A stretch of DNA of 64,000 nt. Source: Hymenobacter cavernae. GTDB lineage: Bacteria; Bacteroidota; Bacteroidia; Cytophagales; Hymenobacteraceae. Positions 27,954-39,827 of the stretch are shown here, piece by piece; the first letter of the stretch is position 1; each line of letters opens with the position of its first letter. A program made the translations under genes and the position numbers. Where the stretch lies: contig NZ_BMHT01000001.1 of NCBI RefSeq assembly GCF_014641455.1, positions 620,001 to 684,000 of the forward strand, given 5' to 3'. Below the pieces are notes generated by a model, which had not been told where the DNA came from, did not search any database, and saw only the letters and a list, made by a program, of their open reading frames with translations.

Positions 27954-30900
27954 CTACTCCTGTACAGAAGTTTCCCGCTTGCTAGCTCGCGAAGCACGCT
28001 TTGGCTCGGGAGCCTCAGCTTTTGCTGCTTGCAGAGCTGCCAACTCTTCCTTCGATCCTACTACCTGACGCGTGTATTCACGCAGACCAGTACCGGCCGG
28101 GATGAGGTGGCCCACAATTACGTTCTCCTTCAGACCGAGTAGTTCGTCAGCTTTGCCACGGATGGCAGCTTCCGAAAGCACCTTCGTAGTTTCCTGGAAG
28201 GATGCGGCCGAGATGAACGACTGCGTGCCAAGCGAAGCTTGCGTGATCCCTTGTAGTGTCGGACGTGATACAGCAGGCTGCGCCTCACGTACCTGCACCA
28301 GCTTGAGGTCCCGACGCTTCAGACTGGAGTTTTCGTCACGCAGGCGACGAGCACTCACAATCTGACCAGGCTTCAAGTTCGGAGAATCACCTGCTTCGGT
28401 AACCACCTTCATGTCGATGATGGTATCGTTTTCCTCCATGAACGTAATCTTGTCGATTACCTGGTTTTCCAGGAAGGTTGTATCACCGGCATCAAGGATG
28501 ACTACTTTCTGCATCATCTGGCGAACTACCACCTCAATGTGCTTGTCGTTGATCTTCACACCTTGCAGGCGATATACTTCCTGAATCTCATTCACGAGGT
28601 ATTCTTGCACCGCACCCGGACCCTGAATGTTCAGGATGTCAGTTGGCGTAATAGCACCATCGGAAAGCGGCATACCAGCGCGTACGAAGTCGTTGTCCTG
28701 TACCAAGATGTGCTTGGACAGCGGCACCATGTACTTCTTCTTCACGCCGTCTTTCGACTCAACGAAGATTTCACGGTTACCACGCTTAACGGTACCGTAG
28801 GTTACCACACCGTCGATTTCCGACACTACAGCCGGGTTCGATGGGTTACGCGCTTCGAACAGTTCGGTAACGCGGGGCAGACCACCCGTAATATCACGAG
28901 TTTTGCCTACAGCACGCGGGATCTTAGCTAGGATATGACCAGCTTTGATCTTGTCACCGTTCTCAACGTTGATGTGCGAACCAACTGGGATGCTATACCC
29001 TTTCTGACCTTCGGTGTCGCCTGACTTACCGGGCTTCACAATGATCGAAGGGTTCTGCGTCTTGTCTCGCGACTCGATGATAACCTTCTCGCGGTGACCG
29101 GTTTGTTCGTCCGACTCTTCACGATATGTGACCCCTTCTGTGATAGCATCGTATTGAACAGTACCATCGAATTCCGAAAGGATGACTGCGTTATACGGAT
29201 CCCAGTTACACATCACGAACCCTTTTTCCACTTGCTGACCTTCGTCAGCGTAGAGGAACGAGCCGTAAGGCACGTGGTTCGAGATGTATACTTTACCCGT
29301 GTTAGGCTCCACAATCCGGATTTCACCCGAGCGCCCCATCACGACTTTCACCTTCTCGCCTTCAGCATTGGTGCTGTCAACGGTGCGGATGTCCTCGAAC
29401 TCTACTACCCCGTTGAACTTAGCACGAATGCTAGCTTCAACAGCGATGTTAGAAGCTGTACCACCTACGTGGAAGGTACGCAGCGTCAGCTGAGTGCCAG
29501 GCTCACCGATAGATTGTGCGGCGATAACACCTACTGCCTCACCTTTCTGTACCATGCGGCCAGAAGACAGGTTACGGCCGTAGCACTTAGCGCAGATACC
29601 ACGCTTCGATTCGCAAGTCAGTACCGAGCGGATTTCCACCGTTTCAATACCAGCGTTGTCAATCAGGCGCGTGTACTCTTCTGTGATTTCCTCACCAGCC
29701 GGCAGAATGATTTCATCTGTTACTGGGTGAACCACATCGTGAACAGCTACGCGACCTAGGATACGCTCAGCCAGAGACTCTACGATATCTTCGTTGTCCT
29801 TCAAAGCCGAAACTTCGAGGCCACGCAGCGTACCGCAGTCTACTTCGTTCACGATTACGTCCTGCGACACGTCTACCAGACGGCGGGTCAGATAACCTGC
29901 GTCAGCCGTCTTCAGAGCAGTATCGGCCAGACCTTTACGAGCACCGTGGGTTGAGATAAAGTACTCGATAACGTCCAGGCCTTCTTTGAAATTAGACAGA
30001 ATTGGGTTTTCGATAATCTCACCAACCGAGCCTTGCAGCGACTTCTGCGGCTTAGCCATCAGACCCCGCATACCACCAAGCTGACGGATTTGCTCACGCG
30101 AACCACGCGCACCGGAGTGCATCATCATGTAGATCGAGTTGAAGCCTTGGTTCTCCTTTTCGAGGCGACCCATCAGCGTCTCCGTGATCTGGTTGTTGAT
30201 GCGCGTCCAAATGTCAATAACCTGGTTGTAGCGCTCGTTATCCGTAATCAGACCCATCTGGTAGTTCTGCGTTACGGCAGCTACATCGGCCTGAGCTTGG
30301 GCAATCAGCGCATCCTTTTCCTTTGGAATCTGGATATCACCTAGGCCCATCGACAGACCACCTTTGTAAGCAGACTGGAAACCTAGGGTCTTGATGTCGT
30401 CGAGGAACTGAGCGGTGCGAGCCATACCCGAACGCTTGAACACCAACGAGATGATTTGCTGAAGCTTTTTCTTCGTCAGCAACTCGTCAACAAAGCCTAC
30501 TTCCTCCGGTACGAGCTGGTTGAACAGCACGCGACCAGCAACAGTCTCGATAACTTTTGTTACGAGTTCGTCATTTTCATCACGCACTTTCGTCCGCACC
30601 TTGATGTAAGCGTGCTTTGAAAGCTGGCCTTCGTTGATGGCAATTACTACTTCCTCATCGGAGTAGAAAATGCGACCTTCACCTTGCACCTTCTCATCGT
30701 CGGTGCTGCGCTTGCCTTTCGTTACATAGTACAGACCTAGAACCATGTCCTGCGACGGTACCGCGATAGGCGCGCCGTTGGCTGGGTTCAGGATGTTGTG
30801 CGAAGCTAGCATGAGCATCGAAGCTTCCAGAATAGCGGCCGGTCCTAAAGGAACGTGCACAGCCATCTGGTCACCGTCAAAGTCAGCGTTGAAAGCCGTA

Positions 30901-32303
30901 CAAACGAGCGGGTGCAGCTGAATAGCTTTACCCTCGATCAGACGCGGCTGGAAAGCTTGGATACCTAGGCGGTGCAACGTAGGAGCACGGTTCAGCAGGA
31001 CAGGGTGTCCTTTCAACACGTTCTCCAGGATGTCCCATACCACGGCATCTTTGCGGTCAACGATCTTCTTCGCTGATTTCACCGTCTTCACAATGCCGCG
31101 CTCGATGAGCTTACGGATGATGAACGGCTTGAACAGTTCAGCAGCCATGTTCTTGGGCAAACCGCACTCGTGCAGCTTCAGCTCAGGACCAACAACGATA
31201 ACCGAACGGCCAGAGTAGTCAACACGCTTACCGAGCAGGTTCTGACGGAAGCGGCCTTGCTTGCCTTTCAGCATATCAGACAGCGACTTCAGCGCACGGT
31301 TACCTTCGGCGCGCACGGCGTTTACCTTACGCGAGTTGTCGAAGAGTGAGTCAACAGCTTCCTGCAACATGCGCTTCTCATTCCGCAGAATCACTTCCGG
31401 CGCTTTGATCTCGATCAAGCGCTTCAAGCGGTTGTTACGGATAATTACGCGACGGTACAGGTCATTCAAGTCGGAAGTAGCGAAACGGCCACCATCCAAC
31501 GGAACGAGTGGGCGCAATTCCGGCGGAATCACCGGCACCATGCGGATTACCATCCACTCCGGCTTGTTCTCGATGCGGGTAGCTGCATCGCGGAACGCTT
31601 CTACTACACGCAGGCGCTTCAACGCTTCAGCTTTACGCTGTTGCGAAGTCTCGTGTGCGGCAGAGTCGCGGAGCGAATAAGAAAGCTCATCTAGATTGGT
31701 GCGCTCCAGCAGGAGTTGCAGCGCATCAGCACCCATCCGGGCAATGAATTTATTAGGATCCTCATTCGGCAGCATCTGGTTCTCCCGGGGGAGCTTATCG
31801 ATGATGTCGAGGTACTCGTCTTCGGTGAGGAAGTCGAGTTGCTGTACACCTTCTTCAGCCAGTACGCCGGGCTGAACAACTACGTACCGCTCATAGTAGA
31901 TAATCTGATCTAGCTTCTTGGTGGGCAGGCCCAGCAGGTAGCCGATTTTATTGGGCAAAGACTTGAAATACCAGATGTGCGCAACGGGCACCACCAGCTC
32001 GATGTGGCCCATCCGCTCACGACGCACCTTCTTTTCGGTCACCTCTACGCCGCAACGGTCGCAGATGATGCCTTTGTAGCGAATGCGCTTGTACTTGCCG
32101 CAGTGGCATTCCCAATCCTTCACAGGACCGAAAATCCGCTCGCAGAACAAGCCACCCATTTCAGGCTTGTACGTCCGGTAGTTGATCGTCTCGGGTTTCA
32201 CTACCTCACCGTTCGACCGCTCCAAGATGGATTCGGGCGAAGCCAGCGAAATAGTGACTTTCGAGAAGTCCTGCACCAGTTTTTTATTTTTTGCAAACGC
32301 CAT
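27954..32303 (-). CDS. rpoC: DNA-directed RNA polymerase subunit beta'
   Basis: The product (1449 aa) is the beta' clamp subunit. The N-terminal zinc site shows [20 protein letters not shown] (about residues 66-85), the catalytic Mg loop is [12 protein letters not shown] (about 470), and the second zinc cluster shows [15 protein letters not shown]. The C-terminus ends in a short charged tail. Length fits Bacteroidota beta'. A 116-bp spacer with a hairpin separates it from rpoB. Confidence 0.98.
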   Translation of the reverse strand: MAFAKNKKLVQDFSKVTISLASPESILERSNGEVVKPETINYRTYKPEMGGLFCERIFGPVKDWECHCGKYKRIRYKGIICDRCGVEVTEKKVRRERMGHIELVVPVAHIWYFKSLPNKIGYLLGLPTKKLDQIIYYERYVVVQPGVLAEEGVQQLDFLTEDEYLDIIDKLPRENQMLPNEDPNKFIARMGADALQLLLERTNLDELSYSLRDSAAHETSQQRKAEALKRLRVVEAFRDAATRIENKPEWMVIRMVPVIPPELRPLVPLDGGRFATSDLNDLYRRVIIRNNRLKRLIEIKAPEVILRNEKRMLQEAVDSLFDNSRKVNAVRAEGNRALKSLSDMLKGKQGRFRQNLLGKRVDYSGRSVIVVGPELKLHECGLPKNMAAELFKPFIIRKLIERGIVKTVKSAKKIVDRKDAVVWDILENVLKGHPVLLNRAPTLHRLGIQAFQPRLIEGKAIQLHPLVCTAFNADFDGDQMAVHVPLGPAAILEASMLMLASHNILNPANGAPIAVPSQDMVLGLYYVTKGKRSTDDEKVQGEGRIFYSDEEVVIAINEGQLSKHAYIKVRTKVRDENDELVTKVIETVAGRVLFNQLVPEEVGFVDELLTKKKLQQIISLVFKRSGMARTAQFLDDIKTLGFQSAYKGGLSMGLGDIQIPKEKDALIAQAQADVAAVTQNYQMGLITDNERYNQVIDIWTRINNQITETLMGRLEKENQGFNSIYMMMHSGARGSREQIRQLGGMRGLMAKPQKSLQGSVGEIIENPILSNFKEGLDVIEYFISTHGARKGLADTALKTADAGYLTRRLVDVSQDVIVNEVDCGTLRGLEVSALKDNEDIVESLAERILGRVAVHDVVHPVTDEIILPAGEEITEEYTRLIDNAGIETVEIRSVLTCESKRGICAKCYGRNLSSGRMVQKGEAVGVIAAQSIGEPGTQLTLRTFHVGGTASNIAVEASIRAKFNGVVEFEDIRTVDSTNAEGEKVKVVMGRSGEIRIVEPNTGKVYISNHVPYGSFLYADEGQQVEKGFVMCNWDPYNAVILSEFDGTVQYDAITEGVTYREESDEQTGHREKVIIESRDKTQNPSIIVKPGKSGDTEGQKGYSIPVGSHINVENGDKIKAGHILAKIPRAVGKTRDITGGLPRVTELFEARNPSNPAVVSEIDGVVTYGTVKRGNREIFVESKDGVKKKYMVPLSKHILVQDNDFVRAGMPLSDGAITPTDILNIQGPGAVQEYLVNEIQEVYRLQGVKINDKHIEVVVRQMMQKVVILDAGDTTFLENQVIDKITFMEENDTIIDMKVVTEAGDSPNLKPGQIVSARRLRDENSSLKRRDLKLVQVREAQPAVSRPTLQGITQASLGTQSFISAASFQETTKVLSEAAIRGKADELLGLKENVIVGHLIPAGTGLREYTRQVVGSKEELAALQAAKAEAPEPKRASRASKRETSVQE

Positions 32304-32370
32304 GCTGTCGTTTCTCTAAAAACTTATGTCGGAAGAAAATATGCCTTGCAGCCTAGGGTAACACTAGAAT

Positions 32371-32411
32371 AGGTACGACTCGTTCCATCGTATGGAAGCT
32401 GAGTCGTACCT
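32371..32411. repeat. Perfect hairpin in the rpoB-rpoC spacer
   Basis: An 11-bp outer stem (32371-32381 with 32401-32411) and a 6-bp inner stem (32383-32388 with 32392-32397) form one nearly continuous hairpin 9 nt after the rpoB stop. No T-run follows, so termination is unlikely. Confidence 0.7.
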
Positions 32412-32419
32412 TACTCTGT

Positions 32420-35400
32420 CTAATCAAGCGTAATTTCCAGAGCCAGACCACGTAGCTCGTGAATGAGCACGTTGAATGATTCAGGGATATTCGGCTTGGG
32501 AAGCACGTCACCCTTCACGATAGCCTCGTACGCTTTGGCACGGCCAATCACGTCGTCCGACTTCACCGTCAGGATTTCCTGCAGTACGTTAGAAGCACCG
32601 AAGGCCTCCAGTGCCCACACTTCCATCTCGCCGAAGCGCTGACCACCGAACTGCGCTTTACCACCCAGCGGCTGCTGCGTAATGAGCGAGTATGGTCCGA
32701 TAGAACGAGCGTGCATCTTGTCGTCAACCAAGTGACCTAGCTTCAGCATGTAAATTACACCTACCGTTACAGGTTGGTCGAAACGGTCACCCGACAGACC
32801 ATCGTGTAGGTAAGCACGGCCAAAGGTTGGCAGACCTGCTTCCGTAAGTTCTTTGGATACTTCCTCTTCGGTAGCACCATCGAAAATAGGAGTAGCATAC
32901 GTACGACCTAGCTTCAGACCAGCCCAGCCTAATACGGTCTCGTAGATCTGGCCAATGTTCATACGGCTAGGTACACCCAGCGGGTTGAGCACGATGTCCA
33001 TCGGAGTTCCGTCGGGCAGGAAGGGCATATCCTCATCGCGAACGATACGAGCTACAACCCCTTTATTACCGTGACGGCCGGCCATCTTGTCACCCACTTT
33101 CAGCTTGCGCTTCTTCGCGATGTACACTTTTGCAAGCTGCACAATGCCAGCGGGCAGTTCATCACCTACCTCTAGGGTAAACCGGTCACGCTTGAAGCGA
33201 GCTGTGATGTTGTTGCGGCGCTTGGTATAATTCTTTACCAGTTGCAGCACCATGCCATTCACTTTCTCGTCAGCCGTCCAGTTTTCCAAGATAAGGTCCT
33301 TGAACATGTTCACCTCCTCCGGCACAGCGTAGTTGCTCTCATCTTTGTAAGGGTTCTTCTCGGGGAAGAGAGCCTCCGTGATGTTCTTCTTACCGAACTT
33401 GGCGCCTTTAGACAAGATTTCGTCACCGAACTTGTGCTTAACGCCTTGCGACGTTTTACCTTCCAGCAGTTGCACTAGCTTGTCAACCATCACTGACTTC
33501 ACACCACGAAGCTCCTGGGCGTAGCGGTCTTTCAACTCTTCTACTTCCTTCTTCGACTTGGCACGTAGGTTCTTATCTTTCTTGGGCCGCGAGAACAGCT
33601 TCGTACCGATAACCACACCATTCAGTGAGGGTGGCGCCTTAAGCGAAGCGTCTTTCACATCACCAGCTTTGTCACCAAAGATGGCGCGGAGTAGCTTCTC
33701 TTCCGGCGTCGGATCCGTCTCACCTTTCGGCGTGATCTTACCGATGAGGATGTCGCCTTCCTTCACCTCAGCACCTAAGCGGATAATACCGTTGTCGTCG
33801 AGGTTGCGAACGGCTTCTTCACTTACGTTCGGAATCTCCGACGTTAGTTCTTCCTCGCCGCGCTTGGTCTCACGTACTTCTAGCTCAAACTCCTCAATGT
33901 GAATTGAGGTGAAGATGTCGTCGCGTACTACTTTCTCCGAGATTACAATAGCATCCTCGAAGTTGTAACCCTGCCACGGCATGAAAGCAACCTGCATGTT
34001 ACGACCTAGGGCTAGTTCACCATTGTTGGTGCCATAACCTTCGCACAACGGCTGGCCTTTCTCAACCCGCTGACCGCGCTTTACAATCGGCGTGAGGTTG
34101 ATGCAAGTATCTTGGTTGGTACGACGAAACTTGATGAGGTCGTAAGTTACACGCTCAGCGTCGAAGCTTACCAGAATGTCTTCTGGCGTTAGATCATACT
34201 TAACAATGATCCTATTCGCATCAACGTAGTCGATAACCCCTGTACCTTCAGCTACAACCAGCGTACGCGAGTCAATAGCCGTGCGGCCTTCCAATCCAGT
34301 ACCGACGATAGGCGCCTGTGGACGGAGCAACGGTACGGCCTGGCGCTGCATGTTCGAGCCCATCAGCGCACGGTTAGCGTCATCGTGCTCCAAGAAGGGA
34401 ATCAGCGAAGCAGCCACCGACACAATCTGGTTCGGCGCTACGTCCATATAAGAGTACTCACCGGGCTCTACTACCGGGAAGTCACCTTCGAAACGTCCTT
34501 TCACGAGTTCCGACAAGAAGTTGCCTTCTTCATCAATACGAGCGTTAGCCTGCGCGATGTGGTGCGTGTCTTCTTCTTCGGCAGTCAGGTATTTCACCTG
34601 CTCGCTTACATCTACCTTACCTTCTTTAACAGCACGGTAAGGAGTTTCAATGAATCCCATGCCGTTCACACGAGCATGCACACAAAGAGACGAGATCAGA
34701 CCAATGTTTGGTCCTTCCGGCGTTTCGATCGTGCAAAGACGACCGTAGTGCGTGTAGTGAACGTCACGTACCTCAAAGCCAGCACGCTCACGCGACAGAC
34801 CTCCTGGCCCAAGAGCTGATACGCGACGCTTGTGCGTCACCTCAGCTAGCGGGTTCGTCTGGTCCATGAACTGTGACAGCTGGTTCGTACCGAAGAATGA
34901 GTTGATAACACTCGAAAGCGTACGAGCATTAATCAGATCAACCGGCTTGAAGTCCTCATTGTCACGCACGTTCATGCGCTCCTTGATAGTACGCGCCATA
35001 CGAGCCAGACCTACGCCAAACTGCGCGTAGAGCTGCTCCCCTACCGTGCGCACCCGACGATTCGACAAGTGGTCAATGTCGTCAACTACAGCTTTCGAGT
35101 TGATCAAACCAATCAAGTATTTCACAATGAGAACAATGTCCTCATTCGTCAATACCCGAGCCTCCCAGTTCTTGTCGAGACCTAGCTTTTTGTTGATCCG
35201 GTAGCGGCCAACGTCACCTAAGTCGTAGCGCTTATCCGAGAAGAACAGCTTTTGGATGATGTCACGAGCCGTTTCTTCGTCAGGTGCCTCCGTATTCCGG
35301 AGTTGACGATAAATCTGCTCAACAGCTTCCTTCTCCGAGTTGGAGTTGTCCTTCTGAAGCGTATTATAGATAATTGCGAAATCCGCAATGTTTACGTTTT

Positions 35401-36310
35401 CACGGTGCAAGATCACCGACTTCGCCCCAGCATTGAGGATCGTGTCGATGTCTTCTTCCTCTATAGTAGAGTCGCGCTCCAACAGAACTTCGTTCCGATC
35501 AATAGATACGACTTCACCCGTATCCTCATCCACGAAGTCCTCTGTCCAGGTGCGTAGCACCCGAGCAGCTAGCTTACGGCCTACTGCTTTCTTCAGACTC
35601 TTCTTATCGGCCTTCACTTCTTCTGACAAACCGAACAGATCCAGAATATCTTTGTCAGTGCCGTAACCAATAGCGCGCAACAGCGTCGTTACCGGAAACT
35701 TCTTCTTCCGGTCGATGTAGGCGTACATCACGTTGTTCACGTCAGTGGCAAATTCAATCCACGAGCCTTTGAACGGAATGATACGAGCAGAATAGAGCTT
35801 AGTACCGTTCGTGTGCTTGCTTTGCGCAAAGAAAACTCCCGGTGAACGGTGCAACTGCGATACGATAACACGCTCAGCACCGTTGATTACGAAAGAGCCC
35901 TTCTCCGTCATGTAGGGAATATTCCCTAAGAAAACTTCTTGCTCAATCGTCTCGAAGTCCTCATTGTCCGTATCATTGCAGATCAGACGCAGTTTAGCCT
36001 TCAAAGGGACTGAATACGTCAAGCCACGGTCAATGCATTCGTCAACCGAATACTTGGGCGGATCAACGTGGTAATCAATGAACTCTAGCACGAAATTTTC
36101 GCGCGAGTCCGAAATCGGAAAGTTCTCCGCGAATACCTTGAACAGACCTTCGTCAGCACGGCTTTCAGCAGCCGTCTCCAACTGAAAGAAATCCTGAAAC
36201 GATTGCAGCTGCACGTCCAGGAAGTCTGGGTATTCAATAACTTTCCTAATCTTGGCGAAATTAATTCGCTCGTCGGCTTTCTGCAAAGCCTCTGCTTTCG
36301 GTGTAGCCAA
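32420..36310 (-). CDS. rpoB: DNA-directed RNA polymerase subunit beta
   Basis: The product (1296 aa) forms the catalytic core with beta'. The rifampicin-site block shows [20 protein letters not shown] and [20 protein letters not shown]; the C-terminal end shows [20 protein letters not shown]. The rifampicin-site residues are those of sensitive enzymes. It starts [20 protein letters not shown]. It follows rplL after a 205-bp spacer with an attenuator-like hairpin. Confidence 0.98.
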   Translation of the reverse strand: MATPKAEALQKADERINFAKIRKVIEYPDFLDVQLQSFQDFFQLETAAESRADEGLFKVFAENFPISDSRENFVLEFIDYHVDPPKYSVDECIDRGLTYSVPLKAKLRLICNDTDNEDFETIEQEVFLGNIPYMTEKGSFVINGAERVIVSQLHRSPGVFFAQSKHTNGTKLYSARIIPFKGSWIEFATDVNNVMYAYIDRKKKFPVTTLLRAIGYGTDKDILDLFGLSEEVKADKKSLKKAVGRKLAARVLRTWTEDFVDEDTGEVVSIDRNEVLLERDSTIEEEDIDTILNAGAKSVILHRENVNIADFAIIYNTLQKDNSNSEKEAVEQIYRQLRNTEAPDEETARDIIQKLFFSDKRYDLGDVGRYRINKKLGLDKNWEARVLTNEDIVLIVKYLIGLINSKAVVDDIDHLSNRRVRTVGEQLYAQFGVGLARMARTIKERMNVRDNEDFKPVDLINARTLSSVINSFFGTNQLSQFMDQTNPLAEVTHKRRVSALGPGGLSRERAGFEVRDVHYTHYGRLCTIETPEGPNIGLISSLCVHARVNGMGFIETPYRAVKEGKVDVSEQVKYLTAEEEDTHHIAQANARIDEEGNFLSELVKGRFEGDFPVVEPGEYSYMDVAPNQIVSVAASLIPFLEHDDANRALMGSNMQRQAVPLLRPQAPIVGTGLEGRTAIDSRTLVVAEGTGVIDYVDANRIIVKYDLTPEDILVSFDAERVTYDLIKFRRTNQDTCINLTPIVKRGQRVEKGQPLCEGYGTNNGELALGRNMQVAFMPWQGYNFEDAIVISEKVVRDDIFTSIHIEEFELEVRETKRGEEELTSEIPNVSEEAVRNLDDNGIIRLGAEVKEGDILIGKITPKGETDPTPEEKLLRAIFGDKAGDVKDASLKAPPSLNGVVIGTKLFSRPKKDKNLRAKSKKEVEELKDRYAQELRGVKSVMVDKLVQLLEGKTSQGVKHKFGDEILSKGAKFGKKNITEALFPEKNPYKDESNYAVPEEVNMFKDLILENWTADEKVNGMVLQLVKNYTKRRNNITARFKRDRFTLEVGDELPAGIVQLAKVYIAKKRKLKVGDKMAGRHGNKGVVARIVRDEDMPFLPDGTPMDIVLNPLGVPSRMNIGQIYETVLGWAGLKLGRTYATPIFDGATEEEVSKELTEAGLPTFGRAYLHDGLSGDRFDQPVTVGVIYMLKLGHLVDDKMHARSIGPYSLITQQPLGGKAQFGGQRFGEMEVWALEAFGASNVLQEILTVKSDDVIGRAKAYEAIVKGDVLPKPNIPESFNVLIHELRGLALEITLD

Positions 36311-36460
36311 TGCGTTTGGGTGTTAAGAAATGGACACTGAAGCGTAATCTAACAATGGCAACCTTTTGCCACACTCTCTCCCGTACCTAGGCACAAAAAG
36401 CCGCAATGCGGCACGCGAGAGTAATTCAATAAAACCTTATAGTCTACAAACAGGAAAAGA

Positions 36461-36478
36461 CCTGGCTTAGTTGCCAGG
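36461..36478 (-). other. Attenuator-like hairpin between rplL and rpoB
   Basis: A 6-bp GC-rich stem (36461-36466 with 36473-36478) with a 6-nt loop is followed on the minus strand by TCTTTTCCTG, a weak T-run. A second small stem (GCCGC/GCGGC) lies near 36403-36415. In E. coli a partial terminator at this position lowers rpoBC expression relative to the ribosomal genes; the same role is inferred here. Confidence 0.5.
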
Positions 36479-36515
36479 CCTATCCATGTTTCTAAAAGAA
36501 AAAGTGGGCCGCAGC

Positions 36516-36896
36516 TTACTTAACTTCTACTTCAGCACCAGCTTCTTCCAGTTGCTTCTTCAACGAATCAGCTTCGTCTTTAGCAACACCTTCTTTCAGA
36601 GGCTTAGGAGCGCCGTCAACTAGTTCTTTGGCTTCTTTCAGGCCAAGGCCGGTCAGGTCTTTCACCAGCTTCACAACAGCCAGTTTCTGGCCGCCAGCAG
36701 CCTTCAGGATAACGTCGAACGAAGTCTTCTCTTCAGGAGCTTCAGCAGCAGCAGCGCCACCGCCACCTGCTACCATTACGGGAGCAGCAGCAGCAGGCTC
36801 AATGCCATACTCTTCCTTCAGGATACCAGCGAGTTCGTTTACTTCTTTCACCGTCAGGCTAACGAGCTGCTCAGCGAATGCTTTCAAATCTGCCAT
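36516..36896 (-). CDS. rplL: 50S ribosomal protein L7/L12
   Basis: The product (126 aa) is the stalk protein that recruits translation GTPases. The N-terminal dimerisation region ([20 protein letters not shown]), the Ala/Gly-rich hinge ([24 protein letters not shown], about 35-55) and the C-terminal domain with [20 protein letters not shown] are all seen. Normal length. Confidence 0.98.
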   Translation of the reverse strand: MADLKAFAEQLVSLTVKEVNELAGILKEEYGIEPAAAAPVMVAGGGGAAAAEAPEEKTSFDVILKAAGGQKLAVVKLVKDLTGLGLKEAKELVDGAPKPLKEGVAKDEADSLKKQLEEAGAEVEVK

Positions 36897-36959
36897 TTCT
36901 GTAGATTGTTAAAAAAGTTGTTTGTTGTATAAGTTGAAAGTGAAAAAGATGAGCAGCGG

Positions 36960-37514
36960 TTAGCCTGCAACCTCTTCTTTTTCGGAAAGCGTTTTAAGGA
37001 TACCAGCCAGTTTGCTGCCGCCGCTCGACAGAGCAGAGATAACATTCTTGGCAGGCGATTGGAGCAAGCCGATGATTTCACCAAGTAGTTCCTGCTTACC
37101 TTTAATAGTGCTAAGAGCTTCGAGCTGATTAGCACCTAGGTAGATGCTAGCATCAACGTATGCACCTTTAAGTGCTGGCTTTGGCTCTACACCTTTTCCA
37201 TAAGCTTGCTGCTTATAAAAGTCTTGTAGAAGCTTAGCAGGAGCTGAGCCTGACTCTTTAGAAAACAGAACACCTGACTGACCTTTCAGCGCAGCATCGA
37301 TTTCTGTTGTATCCCCACCAAGCGTGTCAAGTGCTTTGCGGATCAACGTATTCTTGTATACCTTGAACTCCATGCCGCGGTTGAAGCACAGGCGACGGAA
37401 TTCATTTATTTTCGCTACCGTCATCGCCGAAGCATCGGTGATGTAAAACGCGTTGTGCGATTGAAACTTCTCGCTCAACTCGTCGACGAGGGCTTGTTTT
37501 TCTTCCCGGGTCAT
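36960..37514 (-). CDS. rplJ: 50S ribosomal protein L10
   Basis: The product (184 aa) anchors the L7/L12 stalk. It starts MTREEKQALVDELSEKFQSH and has KINEFRRLCFNRGMEFKVYK and a C-terminal helix for L12 binding. It lies between rplA and rplL. There is only a 19-nt gap upstream, so no L10-binding leader directly before it. Confidence 0.97.
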   Translation of the reverse strand: MTREEKQALVDELSEKFQSHNAFYITDASAMTVAKINEFRRLCFNRGMEFKVYKNTLIRKALDTLGGDTTEIDAALKGQSGVLFSKESGSAPAKLLQDFYKQQAYGKGVEPKPALKGAYVDASIYLGANQLEALSTIKGKQELLGEIIGLLQSPAKNVISALSSGGSKLAGILKTLSEKEEVAG

Positions 37515-37533
37515 ATCGTCGTCTTAGTTATAC

Positions 37534-38229
37534 TTAAGCGGAAGTTACTTGCGTGTCGACTGGTACCGCTGGGCTCATCGTGCTCGAAAGCGTGATGCTC
37601 TTGATGTAAGTACCTTTTGCCGACGAAGGCTTCAAACGGTTCAAAGTTTGAATAACTTCGAAGGCGTTTTCAGCAAGCTTGTTATCGTCGAACGATACTT
37701 TACCAACGCTGCAGTGAATGATACCGGTTTTGTCAACTTTGAAGTCGATTTTACCAGCTTTCACTTCCTGTACAGCTTTAGCTACATCGGTAGTTACCGT
37801 ACCTGATTTTGGGTTCGGCATCAAACCACGAGGACCTAGCACACGACCTAAACGACCAACCTTTGCCATTACAGATGGCATCGTGATGATTACGTCAATG
37901 TCTGTCCAACCTTTCTCGATCTTGGCGATGTAATCGTCTAGACCAACAAAGTCGGCACCAGCAGCAGTAGCTTCTGCTTCTTTATCAGGTGTAACAAGTG
38001 CGAGCACGCGTACAACTTTGCCAGTACCGTGAGGTAGCGTAGCAACGCCACGTACCATTTGGTCTGCTTTGCGTGGATCAACACCCAAACGTACGTCAAT
38101 GTCAACAGAGGAGTCAAACTTAGTATAGGTAATATCCTTTACTACTTTAGCAGCCTCTACCAACGAGCGTACTTGTGTCAGATCATGTTTGGCAAGGGCT
38201 TCCTTGCGCTTTTTGCTAACTTTTGCCAT
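37534..38229 (-). CDS. rplA: 50S ribosomal protein L1
   Basis: The product (231 aa) forms the L1 stalk next to the E site. It starts [20 protein letters not shown] and has [24 protein letters not shown] sequence, [19 protein letters not shown] and [17 protein letters not shown]. Normal length. Confidence 0.97.
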   Translation of the reverse strand: MAKVSKKRKEALAKHDLTQVRSLVEAAKVVKDITYTKFDSSVDIDVRLGVDPRKADQMVRGVATLPHGTGKVVRVLALVTPDKEAEATAAGADFVGLDDYIAKIEKGWTDIDVIITMPSVMAKVGRLGRVLGPRGLMPNPKSGTVTTDVAKAVQEVKAGKIDFKVDKTGIIHCSVGKVSFDDNKLAENAFEVIQTLNRLKPSSAKGTYIKSITLSSTMSPAVPVDTQVTSA

Positions 38230-38250
38230 GAGTTCTTCTTGGTTTAAAAG

Positions 38251-38694
38251 TTATTGAGCGAAAGGAGCATCACCTTTGATCGTGATACCCATGCTACGAG
38301 CCGTACCAGCTACAAGCTTCATTGCTGACTCAATCTTGAAAGCATTCAAGTCAGGCATTTTCACTTCAGCAATCTGGCGGATTTGATCCCATGTTACCGA
38401 GCCAACTTTATTCCGGTTAGGCTCTTTCGAACCGCTCTGAATTTTAGCAGCATCTAACAACATCACCGGAGCAGGTGGGGTTTTCACCACGAAGTCAAAC
38501 GACTTATCCGTGTACATGGTGATCAGAACAGGACATACTTGGCCAGCCTTATCTTGGGTCCGAGCATTAAACTGCTTACAGAACTCCATGATATTAAGGC
38601 CTTTGCTACCAAGTGCAGGTCCAACCGGCGGCGAAGGGTTCGCAGCGCCTCCCTTTATCTGAAGTCTCAGATAACCTCTAATTTCTTTGGCCAT
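38251..38694 (-). CDS. rplK: 50S ribosomal protein L11
   Basis: The product (147 aa) is part of the GTPase-associated centre. The N-terminal domain [20 protein letters not shown] (about 20-40) and the rRNA-binding C-terminal domain [20 protein letters not shown] are canonical. The 127-bp spacer to nusG holds only weak stems. Confidence 0.98.
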   Translation of the reverse strand: MAKEIRGYLRLQIKGGAANPSPPVGPALGSKGLNIMEFCKQFNARTQDKAGQVCPVLITMYTDKSFDFVVKTPPAPVMLLDAAKIQSGSKEPNRNKVGSVTWDQIRQIAEVKMPDLNAFKIESAMKLVAGTARSMGITIKGDAPFAQ

Positions 38695-38821
38695 TTGGTT
38701 TGAAGGGCTTCGAGCTTGTTAGTCGTAACACGAACAGCTCTCAGTTTTAGATATTGCTTCTGAATATGTGGAAGCACCACCAGCCCGAAGCAGCTAGCTA
38801 GTGACGATAACTTACTTGATG

Positions 38822-39382
38822 TTATGATTCTTTTTCGACCTGTGTGTAGCTCAACTCCATAGGAGTACTACGGCCAAATATCTTCACGATTACATTCAGC
38901 TTCTTACGCTCTTCAAATACCTCACTTACTGTACCTGAGAAGCCACTAAATGCACCATCTACTACTTTCACCATTTCACCGGTGATAAATGGCGTTTCGA
39001 GAGAAGCTACTTCTTCCTCACTTTCATCTACGATTCCGAGGATACGGTTGACCTCAGCTAAGCGCAATGGGATTGGTTTCGTATTCGTGCTCTTTCCCTC
39101 TTTATCACTCAAGAAACCAATTACACCAGGAGTACTGGTGATAATATGGTCAACTTCACCATGGGTAAGATCAGCGTGAATAAGAATATAGCCAGGAAAG
39201 AAGTTACGCTCACGCACGCGCTTCTTACCATTACGCATCTCATATACCTTTTCGGCAGGAATCAACACCTGAGGTACTAAGTCCGCAAGACCATGACGAC
39301 CAATCTCAGTCTCAAGGTACTGCTTAGCCTTTTTCTCCTGTCCGCTCACCGAACGAACAACATACCACTTCAATTCTCCCAT
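38822..39382 (-). CDS. nusG: Transcription termination/antitermination protein NusG
   Basis: The product (186 aa) binds RNA polymerase and couples it to Rho or the ribosome. The NGN domain starts KWYVVRSVSGQEKKAKQYLE and has RERNFFPGYILIHADL; the KOW domain GEMVKVVDGAFSGFSGTVSE begins near residue 130. Normal length; 13 nt after secE. Confidence 0.97.
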   Translation of the reverse strand: MGELKWYVVRSVSGQEKKAKQYLETEIGRHGLADLVPQVLIPAEKVYEMRNGKKRVRERNFFPGYILIHADLTHGEVDHIITSTPGVIGFLSDKEGKSTNTKPIPLRLAEVNRILGIVDESEEEVASLETPFITGEMVKVVDGAFSGFSGTVSEVFEERKKLNVIVKIFGRSTPMELSYTQVEKES

Positions 39383-39394
39383 CAGATCAAGAGA

Positions 39395-39589
39395 TTAACG
39401 GAACGAATTGTAAAACACTTCTAAGCTCTTGTTGAACACAACATCCATAAGTCCAACAACGGCAGCAAATACGAGTGAGCCGATGAGCACTAAACCAGCA
39501 CTCTTTTGTAGTTCCTCGAGAGAAGGCCACGTTACCTTGTAACGCATTTCCTCAGTCGTATCGCGGAAATATTTCGTCAGCTTACTCAT
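39395..39589 (-). CDS. secE: Preprotein translocase subunit SecE
   Basis: The product (64 aa) is the short one-helix form of SecE that clamps SecY. It has the amphipathic FRDTTEEMRYKVTWPSLEEL segment followed by one membrane segment (LVLIGSLVFAAVVGLMDVVF, about residues 32-51). Between tRNA-Trp and nusG. Confidence 0.95.
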   Translation of the reverse strand: MSKLTKYFRDTTEEMRYKVTWPSLEELQKSAGLVLIGSLVFAAVVGLMDVVFNKSLEVFYNSFR

Positions 39590-39642
39590 GATTTAGCGCC
39601 AGTTTGGCTTTAAAAGTTAATCCAGTCAAGCTGGCTTTTCTG

Positions 39643-39713
39643 CACGGGCGGAGAGATTCGAACTCCCATCAAAGGTTTTGGAGACCTCTATTCTACCCTT
39701 GAACTACGCCCGT
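39643..39713 (-). tRNA. tRNA-Trp (CCA)
   Basis: A full cloverleaf reads on the minus strand: 7-bp acceptor stem ACGGGCG/CGCCCGT, anticodon CCA in the loop TCTCCAAAA-type, and T-loop GTTCGAATC. The 3' CCA is not encoded. It lies in the tuf-secE spacer, its usual place in this phylum. Confidence 0.95.
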
Positions 39714-39753
39714 AGAAACACTCCCTTCAAAACCTAGGTTTCAATTGGGAGTG

Positions 39754-39784
39754 CAAAGGTAATGTAAAGTATAGATAAAACAAA
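39754..39784 (-). promoter_or_regulatory. Promoter of tRNA-Trp-secE-nusG-rplKAJL-rpoBC
   Basis: The minus strand reads TTTG (39784-39781), exactly 19 nt, then TACCTTTG (39761-39754): a full match to the Bacteroidota consensus. The tRNA starts 41 nt after the box. The -33 TTTG overlaps the T-tail of the tuf terminator. Confidence 0.85.
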
Positions 39785-39814
39785 TCCGCCTCCGAAAAAT
39801 CAGAGGCGGATTGT
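39781..39814 (-). terminator. Terminator of tuf
   Basis: A perfect 10-bp stem (39783-39792 with 39803-39812) with a 10-nt loop lies 16 nt after the tuf stop and is followed on the minus strand by TTTGTTTTA. Confidence 0.88.
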
Positions 39815-39827
39815 TCTATAAAGCAAA

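Noticed and set aside
29094..29759. Plus-strand open frame of 221 codons opposite rpoC
   Set aside because: It is a shadow of the conserved rpoC reading frame; no domain or promoter supports it.
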